Below are positions 9,651 through 18,684 of a DNA stretch of 64,000 nucleotides, piece by piece (the first letter of the stretch is position 1; each line of letters starts with the position of its first letter). This DNA is from Lachnospiraceae bacterium. GTDB taxonomy: Bacteria; Bacillota; Clostridia; Lachnospirales; Lachnospiraceae. The DNA is taken from contig JAFTQM010000025.1 of the NCBI GenBank assembly GCA_017462755.1, positions 1-64,000 on the forward strand. The letters are read 5' to 3'. Position numbers and translations under genes: made by a program. Under the pieces are notes generated by a model, which worked only from the letters and a program-made list of their open reading frames with translations, did not search any database and was not told the DNA's origin.

Positions 9651-10789
9651 GTAAAGATATAATAAATATCTGCAAATCCTACCACATCACCAAGCTCCAG
9701 CCGCCGACATTCCTGCGCCAGCAACTGCTCTCCATTTAAGAAGGTTCCGTTCTTAGAATCCAAATCCACCAAATAAAAGCTTTCGTCCTCTTTTCGAATA
9801 CACGCATGCTTCCTGCTTATCACATTACTCTGAAAACAATATCCGTTTTCCGTCCTGTCTTTCCCAAAGTAAAAGGGAAAGCTATGCATTACTATCGTTT
9901 CCTGCTTGTTTTCCAATGCCTCTAAATGATATTCTTCCTGCAGTACCACCTCCGATAGCAATACCGTCTCCGTTTCCAACACTTCATCGCTCACAACCAT
10001 CTCCTGTATTTCCCTCTCCTCATCCTTTTGCTCATACGATGCTTTCTTTTTTCCGTAAATACTTTGCAACCGCTCCAAAATTGCCGTTCCAAAATTTTTT
10101 ACTGCCATTACCACGGAATTTTTCTCTTTTTTTTCGGACAGCTTCGCACCTTCGACGCAACCCTCCCGCTCGTCCGCCCTCTGCTCACTCCGATACTGTG
10201 ATGATGTCAGCCGCTCTCCTTTCTCTTTTTCCGCACCTTCCCCATATTCCTCCGCGATAATCTCGTCACACAAATCCAACAACTGAAACACTGTACATTC
10301 TCCCTGTCTGCTTCGCGAATACAACAGATATATCAGTGAAACCACACGGCGATTTTTATAATCCACACATTCCATCAAACTCTCCAACAGACTGCTTAGC
10401 TGCTCGCCCTGCTCCCTTTGATAGCCCGGATAGCACACCAGCATGATTTCCCTATTTTCTCTTACATAAATATACGCTACATCCAACAAGAAATCTTTTT
10501 CATCCAACAGGTATTTCTCTGCTTCCGTACAACAGTCCACAATTTTCTGAAAAAGCGCACGAATCTCATGAATTCCCGGAATCTGCTTTCGAAACTGCTC
10601 CCCCAAACTAACGCAGTCTGTTGCATCATAATAATAAAAGCAGCCGTTATTCCATTCTCGCAATTCTACCCTCAAAAAACCGGAAATCCGATTATTCAAA
10701 AGCATTCTTGATTGATAACTCTCCTCCTGTCCCTCCAGTACAAGGTATTTTTTCCTTAATTCCGTTTTATATTCTGCATTTATTCCCAT
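9623..10789 (-). CDS. FHA-domain protein with DUF6382-like N-terminus
   Basis: The N-terminal ~180 residues match the DUF6382-like domain found in Clostridia pilus clusters. A charged, low-complexity linker follows. The C-terminal FHA domain (about residues 300-385) has the phosphothreonine-binding signature: FYFGKDR, SRKHACI and DLDSKNGTFLNG. FHA domains bind phosphothreonine peptides. It is the last gene of the Tad operon and overlaps tadE, with ATG at 10789 and GGAG seven bases upstream. It probably links pilus assembly or ATPase activity to Ser/Thr kinase signalling, which is inference from position. Confidence 0.8.
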   Translation of the reverse strand: MGINAEYKTELRKKYLVLEGQEESYQSRMLLNNRISGFLRVELREWNNGCFYYYDATDCVSLGEQFRKQIPGIHEIRALFQKIVDCCTEAEKYLLDEKDFLLDVAYIYVRENREIMLVCYPGYQREQGEQLSSLLESLMECVDYKNRRVVSLIYLLYSRSRQGECTVFQLLDLCDEIIAEEYGEGAEKEKGERLTSSQYRSEQRADEREGCVEGAKLSEKKEKNSVVMAVKNFGTAILERLQSIYGKKKASYEQKDEEREIQEMVVSDEVLETETVLLSEVVLQEEYHLEALENKQETIVMHSFPFYFGKDRTENGYCFQSNVISRKHACIRKEDESFYLVDLDSKNGTFLNGEQLLAQECRRLELGDVVGFADIYYIFTCSKPSNIL

Positions 10790-11304
10790 GCCCACTCTCC
10801 ATTCTTTAATCCCATCAGGTTACTGCTTATTCTGGTCAATTCTTCTCGCACCAGATATGTTTTTTCGTCCCGCAGTGTTATTTCCTTCTGACATTCTGCC
10901 ATCCACAGTATCGGATAATCCGACTCCACAGAAAGCTGAACCATAAAACCGGACTGCTCCAGCCGGATTTCTCTTAACCGATACAAATACAGCTTATCCT
11001 GCAATAAGCTGTACGCATACTCCTCCAATTCTTTCTTTTCTCCCGCTCCCAATGCCGCAAATGCATAGAACAATCCCCGATTCGTAATCTCCTCCTCCGG
11101 CAAGTCACCGCTCTTAGGACCGGTTCCATAAATCAAGTAGTCGTCCGCGCATTCCAACGTCTGATGAATGACTCCGCGTATCACCAGACGGTCGTGCATA
11201 AAAAATACCAGCCACAGCAAGAAGAAAAGCACACCAAGCAGTATCGGAATCAAAAATACCGCCTCCACCGTTATACTCCCTTTCCGACGTTCTTGGTGCT
11301 TCAT
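10780..11304 (-). CDS. TadE-like pilus assembly protein
   Basis: The 174-residue protein starts MKHQERRKGSITVEAVFL, the pseudopilin-like TadE signature with a conserved Glu just inside a single N-terminal membrane helix (residues ~10-32). The rest is an extracytoplasmic mixed domain. TadE-like pseudopilins are needed for Flp pilus assembly. The ATG at 11304 overlaps the stop of the prepilin peptidase gene (ATGA) and follows GGGAGG; the longer open frame has no such site. The gene also overlaps the downstream FHA gene. Confidence 0.78.
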   Translation of the reverse strand: MKHQERRKGSITVEAVFLIPILLGVLFFLLWLVFFMHDRLVIRGVIHQTLECADDYLIYGTGPKSGDLPEEEITNRGLFYAFAALGAGEKKELEEYAYSLLQDKLYLYRLREIRLEQSGFMVQLSVESDYPILWMAECQKEITLRDEKTYLVREELTRISSNLMGLKNGEWAWE

Positions 11305-11735
11305 AGCTTCCCTCCCATCTGCTGTAAACAAATTCTTATCAGCTGTGCTGCTGCCAAAAACGGCACAAAGGCAAAGGTCTTTTTTCGCCCGACATGCCGA
11401 ACCAGCAATAACCACGCAGCATATACCGCCGCCAATACTAACGCAATAAAGAACAGCTCCAGATTTCCTCTGCCTCCCAGCAATATCCCTGTAATAATAA
11501 ATAAAATCGCATCTCCCTTGCCTATTTGCTCTCTACTGCAACAGCTAATCACATAAATCACTGCTCCAAAAAGAATCCCTGACAGCATACTTACACCGCT
11601 GATTCTGCTACACACAGCTACTATTGTTCCTGCCACCAAAGCTATCGACAATTCAAGCACCGATAAGCTTTTTCTCTTTAAATCCTGTATTGAAAACCAC
11701 CCAAGAATCCCTAATGTCACAAGCATACTTCCCAC
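11301..11735 (-). CDS. A24-family prepilin peptidase (TadV/CpaA-like)
   Basis: A small polytopic membrane protein (144 residues, about five helices) with the two catalytic aspartates of type IV prepilin peptidases: the one in IQDLKRK near the start and the one in the GKGDA motif (GxGD). It should cleave the leader of the Flp pilin and TadE proteins on the cytoplasmic face. It lacks the N-methylase domain, as in TadV/CpaA. A GTG at 11735 has GAGGG seven bases upstream; an ATG three codons later is the alternative. The open frame extends upstream over the previous stop, which I discount. Confidence 0.85.
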   Translation of the reverse strand: MGSMLVTLGILGWFSIQDLKRKSLSVLELSIALVAGTIVAVCSRISGVSMLSGILFGAVIYVISCCSREQIGKGDAILFIITGILLGGRGNLELFFIALVLAAVYAAWLLLVRHVGRKKTFAFVPFLAAAQLIRICLQQMGGKL

Positions 11736-11766
11736 ACTTTTACCCTCTATTCCCTTTCTCTCACAT

Positions 11767-12702
11767 TTAATGCTCCTGTCCGCACCGGCTGCACGGACGA
11801 TATGCTCCTGCCTCACGTTCTGCCAGCTTTGTTACCGTTCGCTTCAACCGGCTGCAACTCGCACTGCTATGATATCTGGTTCCGCTTTCCGTTATCCATA
11901 CACTTCCTTCATTGCCCGTTGCAGCTTTGCAGCTTTCACACGGATAGTACTTACTGCCATACCGATTCCGCTCCGTTTCAATTTGTGCATACGATGTTTC
12001 TTCTACCTGAATGCGTATATAGCTGCACGCACTATCCCGATGATATACGGTTCCGGTTTCGGTCACATATACATACCCCTCTTCCACTGTCGCCTCTGTT
12101 GTAGCCGTATTCTCCTGCTCCGGTCTTGCAGCCTCCAGCGTTCCTTCCCCCGCAAAGCTGCGCATCAAAACCTTCTTTTGAAAATGAAGCTCCGGTAAAA
12201 CCGTCTGCAACACCGGAAATTCGACCCGATACTGCATGCATATCACTGTCATCTCATCCTCAGCATAGGCATCTGAACCGACAAACGAAATCCCCTCATA
12301 GCCTCCGACTATTACTTTATTCACAATTTCGGTCGAAGAGAGATTTCTTCTTACCGTTTCCCGAAACCAAACTTCGGAGCTTACACCCGAAATCAGCTCT
12401 TCCGCTGCCGACATCAGCTGCTGTTTTCCCTGCAAAATCGCCGACCAGCCGGCAATCTGCTCTCTTTCCGCATCCTCCGGCTCTGCCTCCATCACAGCAT
12501 CCAGATATTCATCTAAGTTTTTTAACAAATATCCTACATCTGCCGTTTGGTTTACCGCTTTACTTGCTGCTATGGTAAGCTCCGTTTCGGTATATACAAT
12601 TTGAAACAGATGCAGAAACACAATAAATACAGACAAAAGCACAGTCAGCAGCAACGCTGCTTCTGCTGTTAGGGCTCCCTTCTCCCTCCGCTTCTCCCTC
12701 AT
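11767..12702 (-). CDS. TadE-like protein with two Ada-type zinc-ribbon-like repeats
   Basis: The N-terminus (EKGALTAEAALLLTVLLS) is a TadE/pseudopilin-type membrane anchor. A ~170-residue extracytoplasmic domain follows. The end holds two copies of a motif: VYVTETGTVYHRDSACSYI with PCESC, then VWITESGTRYHSSASCSRL with PCSRC. Each supplies one His and three Cys in the pattern T-x-x-G-x-x-YH...C...PC-x-x-C, as in Ada-like metal-binding ribbons. The ATG at 12702 has AAGGAG five bases upstream and lies after a long inverted repeat; an ATG 14 codons earlier is within that repeat. It is probably a minor pilus component; the ribbons may bind metal or form disulfides outside the cell. Confidence 0.72.
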   Translation of the reverse strand: MREKRREKGALTAEAALLLTVLLSVFIVFLHLFQIVYTETELTIAASKAVNQTADVGYLLKNLDEYLDAVMEAEPEDAEREQIAGWSAILQGKQQLMSAAEELISGVSSEVWFRETVRRNLSSTEIVNKVIVGGYEGISFVGSDAYAEDEMTVICMQYRVEFPVLQTVLPELHFQKKVLMRSFAGEGTLEAARPEQENTATTEATVEEGYVYVTETGTVYHRDSACSYIRIQVEETSYAQIETERNRYGSKYYPCESCKAATGNEGSVWITESGTRYHSSASCSRLKRTVTKLAEREAGAYRPCSRCGQEH

Positions 12703-12716
12703 ACTTCTCCTTCCTC

Positions 12717-12821
12717 TGTGGTCAGTGATCCGTTCTTTTTTCATATACCATCACGCTTTCTGGAGAGAATGAATTTGAGATTAAAGTGCAGAACTGAAAA
12801 AAGAACAGACCACTGACCACA
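12717..12821. repeat. 27-bp inverted repeat between DUF5702 and TadE-like genes
   Basis: Arms 12717-12743 and 12795-12821 match at 25 of 27 positions, around a 51-base centre. The right arm begins just after the stop of the DUF5702 gene; the left arm ends just before the ribosome site of the next gene. In mRNA it forms a long hairpin inside the pilus operon. Confidence 0.75.
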
Positions 12822-12822
12822 G

Positions 12823-15228
12823 CTAATAAGACGTTCCAAACGAAAGATTTTCTGAAATCCCCGTTCCTCCGGCTTCGTCCCTGTTATAAATTAAAAATCG
12901 ATACGGAATCTTTAGCTCCGCCTGTACCTGTAGCCTTCCGATACACTCTGCAAGTCGAAAGTTCTCCGAAGCGTTCAGCTGCAATACCTGCTGCACAACA
13001 TCCATCGTGCGCAATGTCCGTAGCTCCTTGTCCTCTAAGAACAGAAACAAGCGCAGGTATTCCTCATAACTTTTTAAAATTCCTCCGGCATTCTGATACG
13101 TCCTTGCCTTCGTCAACATCACTGTCTTATTGAAACCAAGCAGCTCCGAAAAACCAACTGCCAACCGACTGCCGGACACCAGAAAGCTGCATTCTCCACC
13201 CATCAAAAGCGCAGCGCATTCCACCAAGGCACATTCTGCCGCCCAAATCAGCTCTATGATAAACTGAAGCGCATATACCAATGCAGATATTCCCGTAAAA
13301 CCCACAATGGCGGTTGCCGTTGCTTTCGCTTGATTCCTGCACTCACTGCTGCATAATATCGCGGTAAGATTCATTGCAAACCGCAGACTTAAAATCTTGC
13401 TGATTATTGCAGCCAAATTACTATCATCCTTCAATTCTCCGCCAATGATATACTCTCGCTGGTACAACAGCCCTTCTACTTCTTCGTCCTGCTCCGTTGC
13501 CTCACTTTCCAAAAAATTGCTATAACACGGAAAATGCTGTTCGACATAAACCAGATACAAAATCTGTTCCAACAATGCTTCCGCTCCTGCACCCAGCCAA
13601 CCAGAGGCTTGTTCACTATAACCACTCAGTCCCGCACCTATCTCACCGGACAGCAACGCTTTAAGTCCCACCAGTCCGGCAAAACGATTTCCTCCATAGC
13701 CTGCCGACGGTAGCTCATTCTCTGATATACACGCTTCCGATATCTTCTCCGGCTCCTCCAACACCAGTGCCAGGATGCCATATTCCATCAGCTCTTTTGC
13801 AAAATCAGAAAATGCATTCTCCTCTTCCGCCGCAAAAAGTCCATCGTATTGAAACCTTAGCGTCTCCAAGCGCAGTGTCCCCAGCTCTTCTTCGATTCTT
13901 GCTCTGCCCTCCGACCATTCCGTTGCCGTACTTTCCAAGAGAGAAATCCCCTCAAAGCAAGCCTTTGCTGCTGCAAGACATTTCTCATTGTGATACAATG
14001 CTTCTTTCATGCCGGAGCTATCCGACAGCATCCCCAGACCATCCTTTTCCCCATACTCCGTCAAAAGCTCCTCCGCTTCCGTCAACAATTCCTCATACAA
14101 AGTCGGCTCCAGCTGCTCCTTCTTTGCCTGTAGCTCCTGCATATAGCTTTTCAACTCTTTTTCCGCCTCTTCCTTTTCCTGCATTATTTGTTCCAACAGC
14201 TCCGCTGCCCGGCTTGTTTTACTTTGTGCTTCACCTACAAGCTTCTGCAAGGTATTCCATCTTGCCAGACATTCTGCACTTCCCTCCTGTACAAGCATTT
14301 CCTGCTCTGCAATCATTTCCCGCAGCGTCGTCAGGCGTTCCAGTCTTGCTCCAAGCTCCTCCTCTTCCATCAATAATTTCTTCAACTCTTCATATTCCTT
14401 TGCAAGACGTTCTTCCTCTTCATACAACTGAGGAAGATTTTCTTTGGCTGTCACCACCACCTCTCTGATACGATGAATGGAGCTTAACATCTCCAGCGGA
14501 TTTCGATAATTTCCTTTCTGCACCTCATACAATTCACTGCTGTCCAGATATACACTTTCCAAGCCATCGAAGCCCGGTACCAACATTTTTACAAAGGAAT
14601 CCGCAGTCTTGATGCGTCCCAGCCAATTCCTTGTAAAAAAGCCATCCTCCACCACAAAGCCATCAATACAGCCCGCCAACTCCAGTACCTTACCTTCCAC
14701 CCTTGCTGCCGTAGCTTCTGCTTCGTATTTTCGCTGCATTACCTGTGCCGTATGCTCCGTCTGACTCAAAATCCCCAACGCCTCCAGCAGTTCTTCCGCC
14801 GCCAGCTCTACGCTTTGATACTTGGCATATTGCAGCACCTGCTCATAAAAGAATGCGCCGTTTTCATCTGTCAGCGTTGTGACCCCTTCCACTAAGCCGT
14901 TATTCAGTTCGATATCCACCCAACCGCCCGGCTCGGTATTCTGTTGCAAATACCAGCTCCACTCCGCTGACAGCTGTTCATAGCTCCCCGGCTCTTCTCC
15001 CTCGTTCCAATATCCGAATACATGATAGTTTTCATAGAGCGGCAAATAGTACGAGCCTAATACTGATTTTGTGCTAAGCTCCATCACACTCTGCGCAATT
15101 GCCCTGCTGGCAGACACCCTCGCCGCTTCTACCATCGTGGTTACAAGCGTCAGGATTAATAGCAGAACCAGACTGAAAAACACCGTAATCACACCATTTT
15201 TACTTTGCCCTCTGTCCTGCTTAATCAA
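12823..15228 (-). CDS. DUF5702 domain protein of the Tad locus
   Basis: An ~800-residue protein with a TadE-like N-terminus (KNGVITVFFSLVLLLILTLV, one membrane helix), a large Glu/Leu-rich region predicted to form coiled coil (about residues 270-400), and a hydrophobic stretch near residue 640-680. It matches the DUF5702 type known from Clostridia pilus clusters. It is likely an extracytoplasmic scaffold or large minor pilin; the role is not established. The start is uncertain: a TTG at 15228 overlaps the Flp stop with GGAGG 14 bases upstream, and a GTG at 15258 is the longer choice. Confidence 0.75.
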   Translation of the reverse strand: MIKQDRGQSKNGVITVFFSLVLLLILTLVTTMVEAARVSASRAIAQSVMELSTKSVLGSYYLPLYENYHVFGYWNEGEEPGSYEQLSAEWSWYLQQNTEPGGWVDIELNNGLVEGVTTLTDENGAFFYEQVLQYAKYQSVELAAEELLEALGILSQTEHTAQVMQRKYEAEATAARVEGKVLELAGCIDGFVVEDGFFTRNWLGRIKTADSFVKMLVPGFDGLESVYLDSSELYEVQKGNYRNPLEMLSSIHRIREVVVTAKENLPQLYEEEERLAKEYEELKKLLMEEEELGARLERLTTLREMIAEQEMLVQEGSAECLARWNTLQKLVGEAQSKTSRAAELLEQIMQEKEEAEKELKSYMQELQAKKEQLEPTLYEELLTEAEELLTEYGEKDGLGMLSDSSGMKEALYHNEKCLAAAKACFEGISLLESTATEWSEGRARIEEELGTLRLETLRFQYDGLFAAEEENAFSDFAKELMEYGILALVLEEPEKISEACISENELPSAGYGGNRFAGLVGLKALLSGEIGAGLSGYSEQASGWLGAGAEALLEQILYLVYVEQHFPCYSNFLESEATEQDEEVEGLLYQREYIIGGELKDDSNLAAIISKILSLRFAMNLTAILCSSECRNQAKATATAIVGFTGISALVYALQFIIELIWAAECALVECAALLMGGECSFLVSGSRLAVGFSELLGFNKTVMLTKARTYQNAGGILKSYEEYLRLFLFLEDKELRTLRTMDVVQQVLQLNASENFRLAECIGRLQVQAELKIPYRFLIYNRDEAGGTGISENLSFGTSY

Positions 15229-15424
15229 TGATTTTATCTGCACCTCCGCTGATGGCACTCAACGCGTCCGATACGACTCCCTTGATTTCTGTCTGGAATA
15301 GCAGCACCAAACCAATCAATATCACCAGAATCAATATGATTTCTACCACACCAACCCCTCGATTGTCCTTCTTCCACTTCTTCGATGCTCCCATTCTCTG
15401 ATTCTTTTCTTTCTCTCGCTTCAT
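15221..15424 (-). CDS. flp: Flp-type pilin (Flp1 family)
   Basis: A 67-residue prepilin: a basic leader, then the cleavage-like segment NRGVGVVEIILILVILIGLV with Glu at the +5-like position of the hydrophobic helix, and a short tail (ALSAISGGADKIID). This is the Flp1/type IVb pilin pattern, the main subunit of the Tad pilus after processing by the A24 peptidase encoded downstream. The ATG at 15424 is preceded by AGGAGGG five bases upstream, so I prefer it to upstream starts. It lies 16 bases after tadC. Confidence 0.85.
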   Translation of the reverse strand: MKREKEKNQRMGASKKWKKDNRGVGVVEIILILVILIGLVLLFQTEIKGVVSDALSAISGGADKIID

Positions 15425-15440
15425 TCTTTCCCTCCTCATA

Positions 15441-16724
15441 CTAAATCTGAAAGCTTGCAAATGCCGGTACAAGTACAATGACCAATACAATCAACAGCAT
15501 CCCGCCCATTGGCAGAAGCAATTTTGTCCCGGCTTCCTCTCCCTTTCGTCTTGCCTGTTCCTTTCTTTCCGAAAACGCTTCCTGCGACTCCATCTGAAGC
15601 AGCTCAAGCAACCGTTTGGAACCTTTTTTCAAATTCTGTACCAACAGCGTCGTAAACCGCAAATATGGCAGCAATCCGCAGCGAACGCCAAATTCCTCAT
15701 AAGCCTTCCACTCCGGCACACCAAGCTCCATCTGCGATAATGTCCGAAGCATCTCCTCATACACATATCTTCTTTTTCTGCTCTTGCGGTAATCCTCTGC
15801 GATTCGCTCCCATGCCCTTTTTACAGTCAGTCCGGCCTCCAATAGTAGCATCATCCTTCCCAACAGCACCGGATAATCCATGAGCAGCTGCTCTTCCCGC
15901 TTCTTTGATTTTTGTTTTAATGCTGCTCCCGCCTGATAATACACCAGCAGAACAATCACAATCCCCAGTATCAAAAGCAGACCATAATGGTTTTCTTTCG
16001 TCTCCGACCATTGCAGCTTCCGACCGTTTATCTCCTCCGGCAGCTGCTGATACTGTAACAGCGCACTTTCCTCATTTGCCTGCTCTACTGCCTTCGCAAG
16101 CTCGGACGCAAAGACCTCCGCCTCACTATACGGATACGGAAGAATATTTAATATAAAGCTTTGCTCCCTCGTTTCCTCCCCATAATACAGTGTCGCAGTA
16201 ATGCTCGCCTCCTTCGGTTCGGTAAGTACAGTGTTTTTTACCATTCCGTCCGCTCTTATGTACGGTGTTGCCGACGTATCCCACTCAATTTCCATACCGT
16301 ATTCCGGCAGACTCGAAACCAAGTCCAAAGAATACTGCACTTCCGCCAACGATTTGTTTTTTCCGCATATTCTTTGCCTCAATTCATCGAATGCCAGTCG
16401 ATATAGCGCTTCCAATTCCTCTCCCGTCAAGCGCCTTGCAGTTACTTCTACCAATACTTCCTTTGCCTGCGTGTCAGCTCCCGCCACCAGCTCATATTCC
16501 TGCGTCCCGGACTGCGGCCGCTCCAACCGGTTTCCCTCCTGTAACAATACGCCTTGCTTGTTTTTTAGCACCATCCCGGCACCAAAAACCAACACCAGCG
16601 CCACTGCCAGCAATGCCTGTTTTTTTCGCTTCTGCTGAAACCGTTTTCTGCTTCGTTCCGGCGGCTCCAACGGATACAACAATGCCAACAAGCCCTCCTG
16701 CTCCTGCTTCAGCTCTCTCACCAC
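15441..16724 (-). CDS. tadC: TadC-like type II secretion F protein with large N-terminal domain
   Basis: The C-terminal third (MDYPVLLGRMMLLLEAGLTVKR, split around residue 295, ending with the helix LLLPMGGMLLIVLVIVL) is a GspF/TadC inner-membrane platform domain. The first ~200 residues hold one membrane helix at about 37-53 and an extracytoplasmic beta-rich region, followed by a second helix near 246-264. That extension is longer than in classical TadC. It pairs with TadB to form the platform for the TadA ATPase. It starts at GTG after AAGGAAAGG. Confidence 0.82.
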   Translation of the reverse strand: MVRELKQEQEGLLALLYPLEPPERSRKRFQQKRKKQALLAVALVLVFGAGMVLKNKQGVLLQEGNRLERPQSGTQEYELVAGADTQAKEVLVEVTARRLTGEELEALYRLAFDELRQRICGKNKSLAEVQYSLDLVSSLPEYGMEIEWDTSATPYIRADGMVKNTVLTEPKEASITATLYYGEETREQSFILNILPYPYSEAEVFASELAKAVEQANEESALLQYQQLPEEINGRKLQWSETKENHYGLLLILGIVIVLLVYYQAGAALKQKSKKREEQLLMDYPVLLGRMMLLLEAGLTVKRAWERIAEDYRKSRKRRYVYEEMLRTLSQMELGVPEWKAYEEFGVRCGLLPYLRFTTLLVQNLKKGSKRLLELLQMESQEAFSERKEQARRKGEEAGTKLLLPMGGMLLIVLVIVLVPAFASFQI

Positions 16725-16730
16725 CTTTCC

Positions 16731-17444
16731 TTACAGTTCAATTCTGATCAAATGCTCCATTAGCCAAATCAGAAAAACATAACCAACCAACAACAAGCTC
16801 ATCAATAGATTCCCGCCCATCCCCTGATACAACGGTTCCAGAAAACTTGGTGAGAAAATCCGAAAATACAGCATGATTCCGGGTGGCACTAGCTTCATCA
16901 CATTTCCCTCCATCCGCTTCTGTGCAGTAATGGTCCGAATCTCTCTCTTTACTTCCAATCTCGTCGCAATCACTGACACTGTCGAACGAAGCATCTGTAG
17001 CACATCTCCGCCCATGCGCTTTGTCGTAGACAAGGTTTCCGCAAAGCCCTCCGCATCCTCCAGACCACTTTGCCTTGCAAACTCCCCAAATGCCTCTTCT
17101 ACGACAATTCCGTTTGCAAGCCTTCGCAAAATCCGGTCAAAGCCAATGCAGATGTACGCATCCTGCGGATAAATTGCTGCCAGCTCTTTTTTGGCCTCTG
17201 CGAATGCGTTTTCCAGCGAATATCCCGCTTCCAACGCCGCCTGCAAACTATTCAGCGCATCCTTTAACTGTAGATTTCTCTGATAGCTCTCCTCCTCGCG
17301 AACGCTTTTTGCCCGAATACTCAAATATACCGGCAACAGCGGCAGAAAAAATACTCCTATCACTACATCGTTGTATACCAGTCCGCCAATCAGCACGCAG
17401 ATTGCCAAATATTCTGCCAGCCCTCTCAGTCTGTATTTTTTCAT
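16731..17444 (-). CDS. tadB: TadB-like type II secretion F protein
   Basis: A 237-residue inner-membrane platform protein. Two N-terminal helices are followed by the GspF core (LQAALEAGYSLENAFAEAKKE, then FAETLSTTKRMGGDVLQML) and a pair of C-terminal helices. It is shorter than classical TadB but retains the T2SSF domain. It follows tadA directly (stop and start one base apart) with GGAGGGG before the ATG, and precedes tadC by six bases. Confidence 0.85.
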   Translation of the reverse strand: MKKYRLRGLAEYLAICVLIGGLVYNDVVIGVFFLPLLPVYLSIRAKSVREEESYQRNLQLKDALNSLQAALEAGYSLENAFAEAKKELAAIYPQDAYICIGFDRILRRLANGIVVEEAFGEFARQSGLEDAEGFAETLSTTKRMGGDVLQMLRSTVSVIATRLEVKREIRTITAQKRMEGNVMKLVPPGIMLYFRIFSPSFLEPLYQGMGGNLLMSLLLVGYVFLIWLMEHLIRIEL

Positions 17445-18683
17445 CTACCCCTCCAAACAAACTCCCGCATGTCGTAGCTTCTGTCTTTGAATCAGACCGT
17501 TGCTGCATTTCTTTAATTCTCCGATTACTCTGCCGGTCTCATCCACACCCGCTTCTTCGTAAGTATACAGTCGGTTCAATTCAATTTCTCCATCAACACA
17601 CTCCAATACCTCCGCAATCTCCAACACCTTTCGCGACTTATCCCGCAATCTTCCCAAATGCACAATAATATCAATCGCAGATGCAATCTGCTTTCGTACT
17701 GCTAACAAGGGTATATTGGTTCCCAAAAGCACCATTGTCTCTAGTCTGGAAAGCATATCTGCCGGCGAATTTGCATGACCGGTGGACAAGCCGCTGTGTC
17801 CGGTATTCAATGCCTGCAGCATATCAATGGCAGCCGCATCCCGCACTTCACCGACGATAATCCGGTCCGGTCTCATCCGCAATGCCGACTTTATCAAATC
17901 CCGAATCGTAATCTCATTCTTTCCCTCCAGATTCGCATTGCGCATTTCCAGCCTTACCAGATTGGGCGCATTCTTGATTTGCAGCTCTGCCGAATCCTCA
18001 ATCGTAATAATTCGCTCGTCCTGCGGTATGTAATTGGATAATGCATTCAAAAATGTCGTCTTGCCACATCCGGTTCCTCCGGAAATAAATATGTTGTATC
18101 CCGCCTGTACCAGTTTTCCCAAAAACTCTGCTGCCTCCTCCGACAATGCTCCTAGACCAAGCAATGTTTCTATCGTCATTGCCTCCTCCGGAAACTTCCG
18201 GATGGTCACGACCGGTCCCTCCAACGCCACCGGCGGCAGCACAATATTGACTCTGGAGCCATCCTTTAGGCGGGCATCCACAATCGGACTCGCCTCATTT
18301 ATCATTCGATTTGCCCCTGCTACAATCTGCTGCACCACATCCTCCAGCTTCTGCTTTGATTCAAAATGTCTGCTCCACTCCCGAATCTGTCCATTCTGTT
18401 CGATAAAAATATGCTGCTCCCCATTGATCATGATTTCCGAAATCGAAGCATCCTCTACCAACTCCTGCAAAATATCCAGCCGACGAATGGAATTAAAAAT
18501 CTCTTTTTTCATTCTCAATCGCTCTCGGATTCCCATATAATACTCCTGCCCCTTCAGACACAGCGTTTCGTCAATCAGCTCCAGCAGCTCCTCGTCCCCC
18601 AGCTCTTTGGACAAATCAATGGTTTCCAACACCTTTTGCTGCAAGGACTGCTTTACCTTGCCAAGCCGTTCTTCCTCCTTCAG
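17445..18683 (-). CDS. tadA: TadA/CpaF secretion ATPase, probable CTG start
   Basis: Hexameric ATPase that drives Flp pilus assembly at the inner membrane. It shows the CpaF pattern: SEIMINGEQHIFIEQNG, the Walker A box GGTGCGKTT (about residues 205-213), the Asp box ITIEDSAELQI, Walker B ALRMRPDRIIVGEVR and the His box STGHANS. The first ATG/GTG/TTG in frame is a TTG at 18644, but it has no ribosome site. A CTG at 18683 has AAAGGAGGG six bases upstream and adds the residues typical of the family's N-terminus. The length becomes 412 residues. Confidence 0.88.
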   Translation of the reverse strand: MKEEERLGKVKQSLQQKVLETIDLSKELGDEELLELIDETLCLKGQEYYMGIRERLRMKKEIFNSIRRLDILQELVEDASISEIMINGEQHIFIEQNGQIREWSRHFESKQKLEDVVQQIVAGANRMINEASPIVDARLKDGSRVNIVLPPVALEGPVVTIRKFPEEAMTIETLLGLGALSEEAAEFLGKLVQAGYNIFISGGTGCGKTTFLNALSNYIPQDERIITIEDSAELQIKNAPNLVRLEMRNANLEGKNEITIRDLIKSALRMRPDRIIVGEVRDAAAIDMLQALNTGHSGLSTGHANSPADMLSRLETMVLLGTNIPLLAVRKQIASAIDIIVHLGRLRDKSRKVLEIAEVLECVDGEIELNRLYTYEEAGVDETGRVIGELKKCSNGLIQRQKLRHAGVCLEG

Positions 18684-18684
18684 C

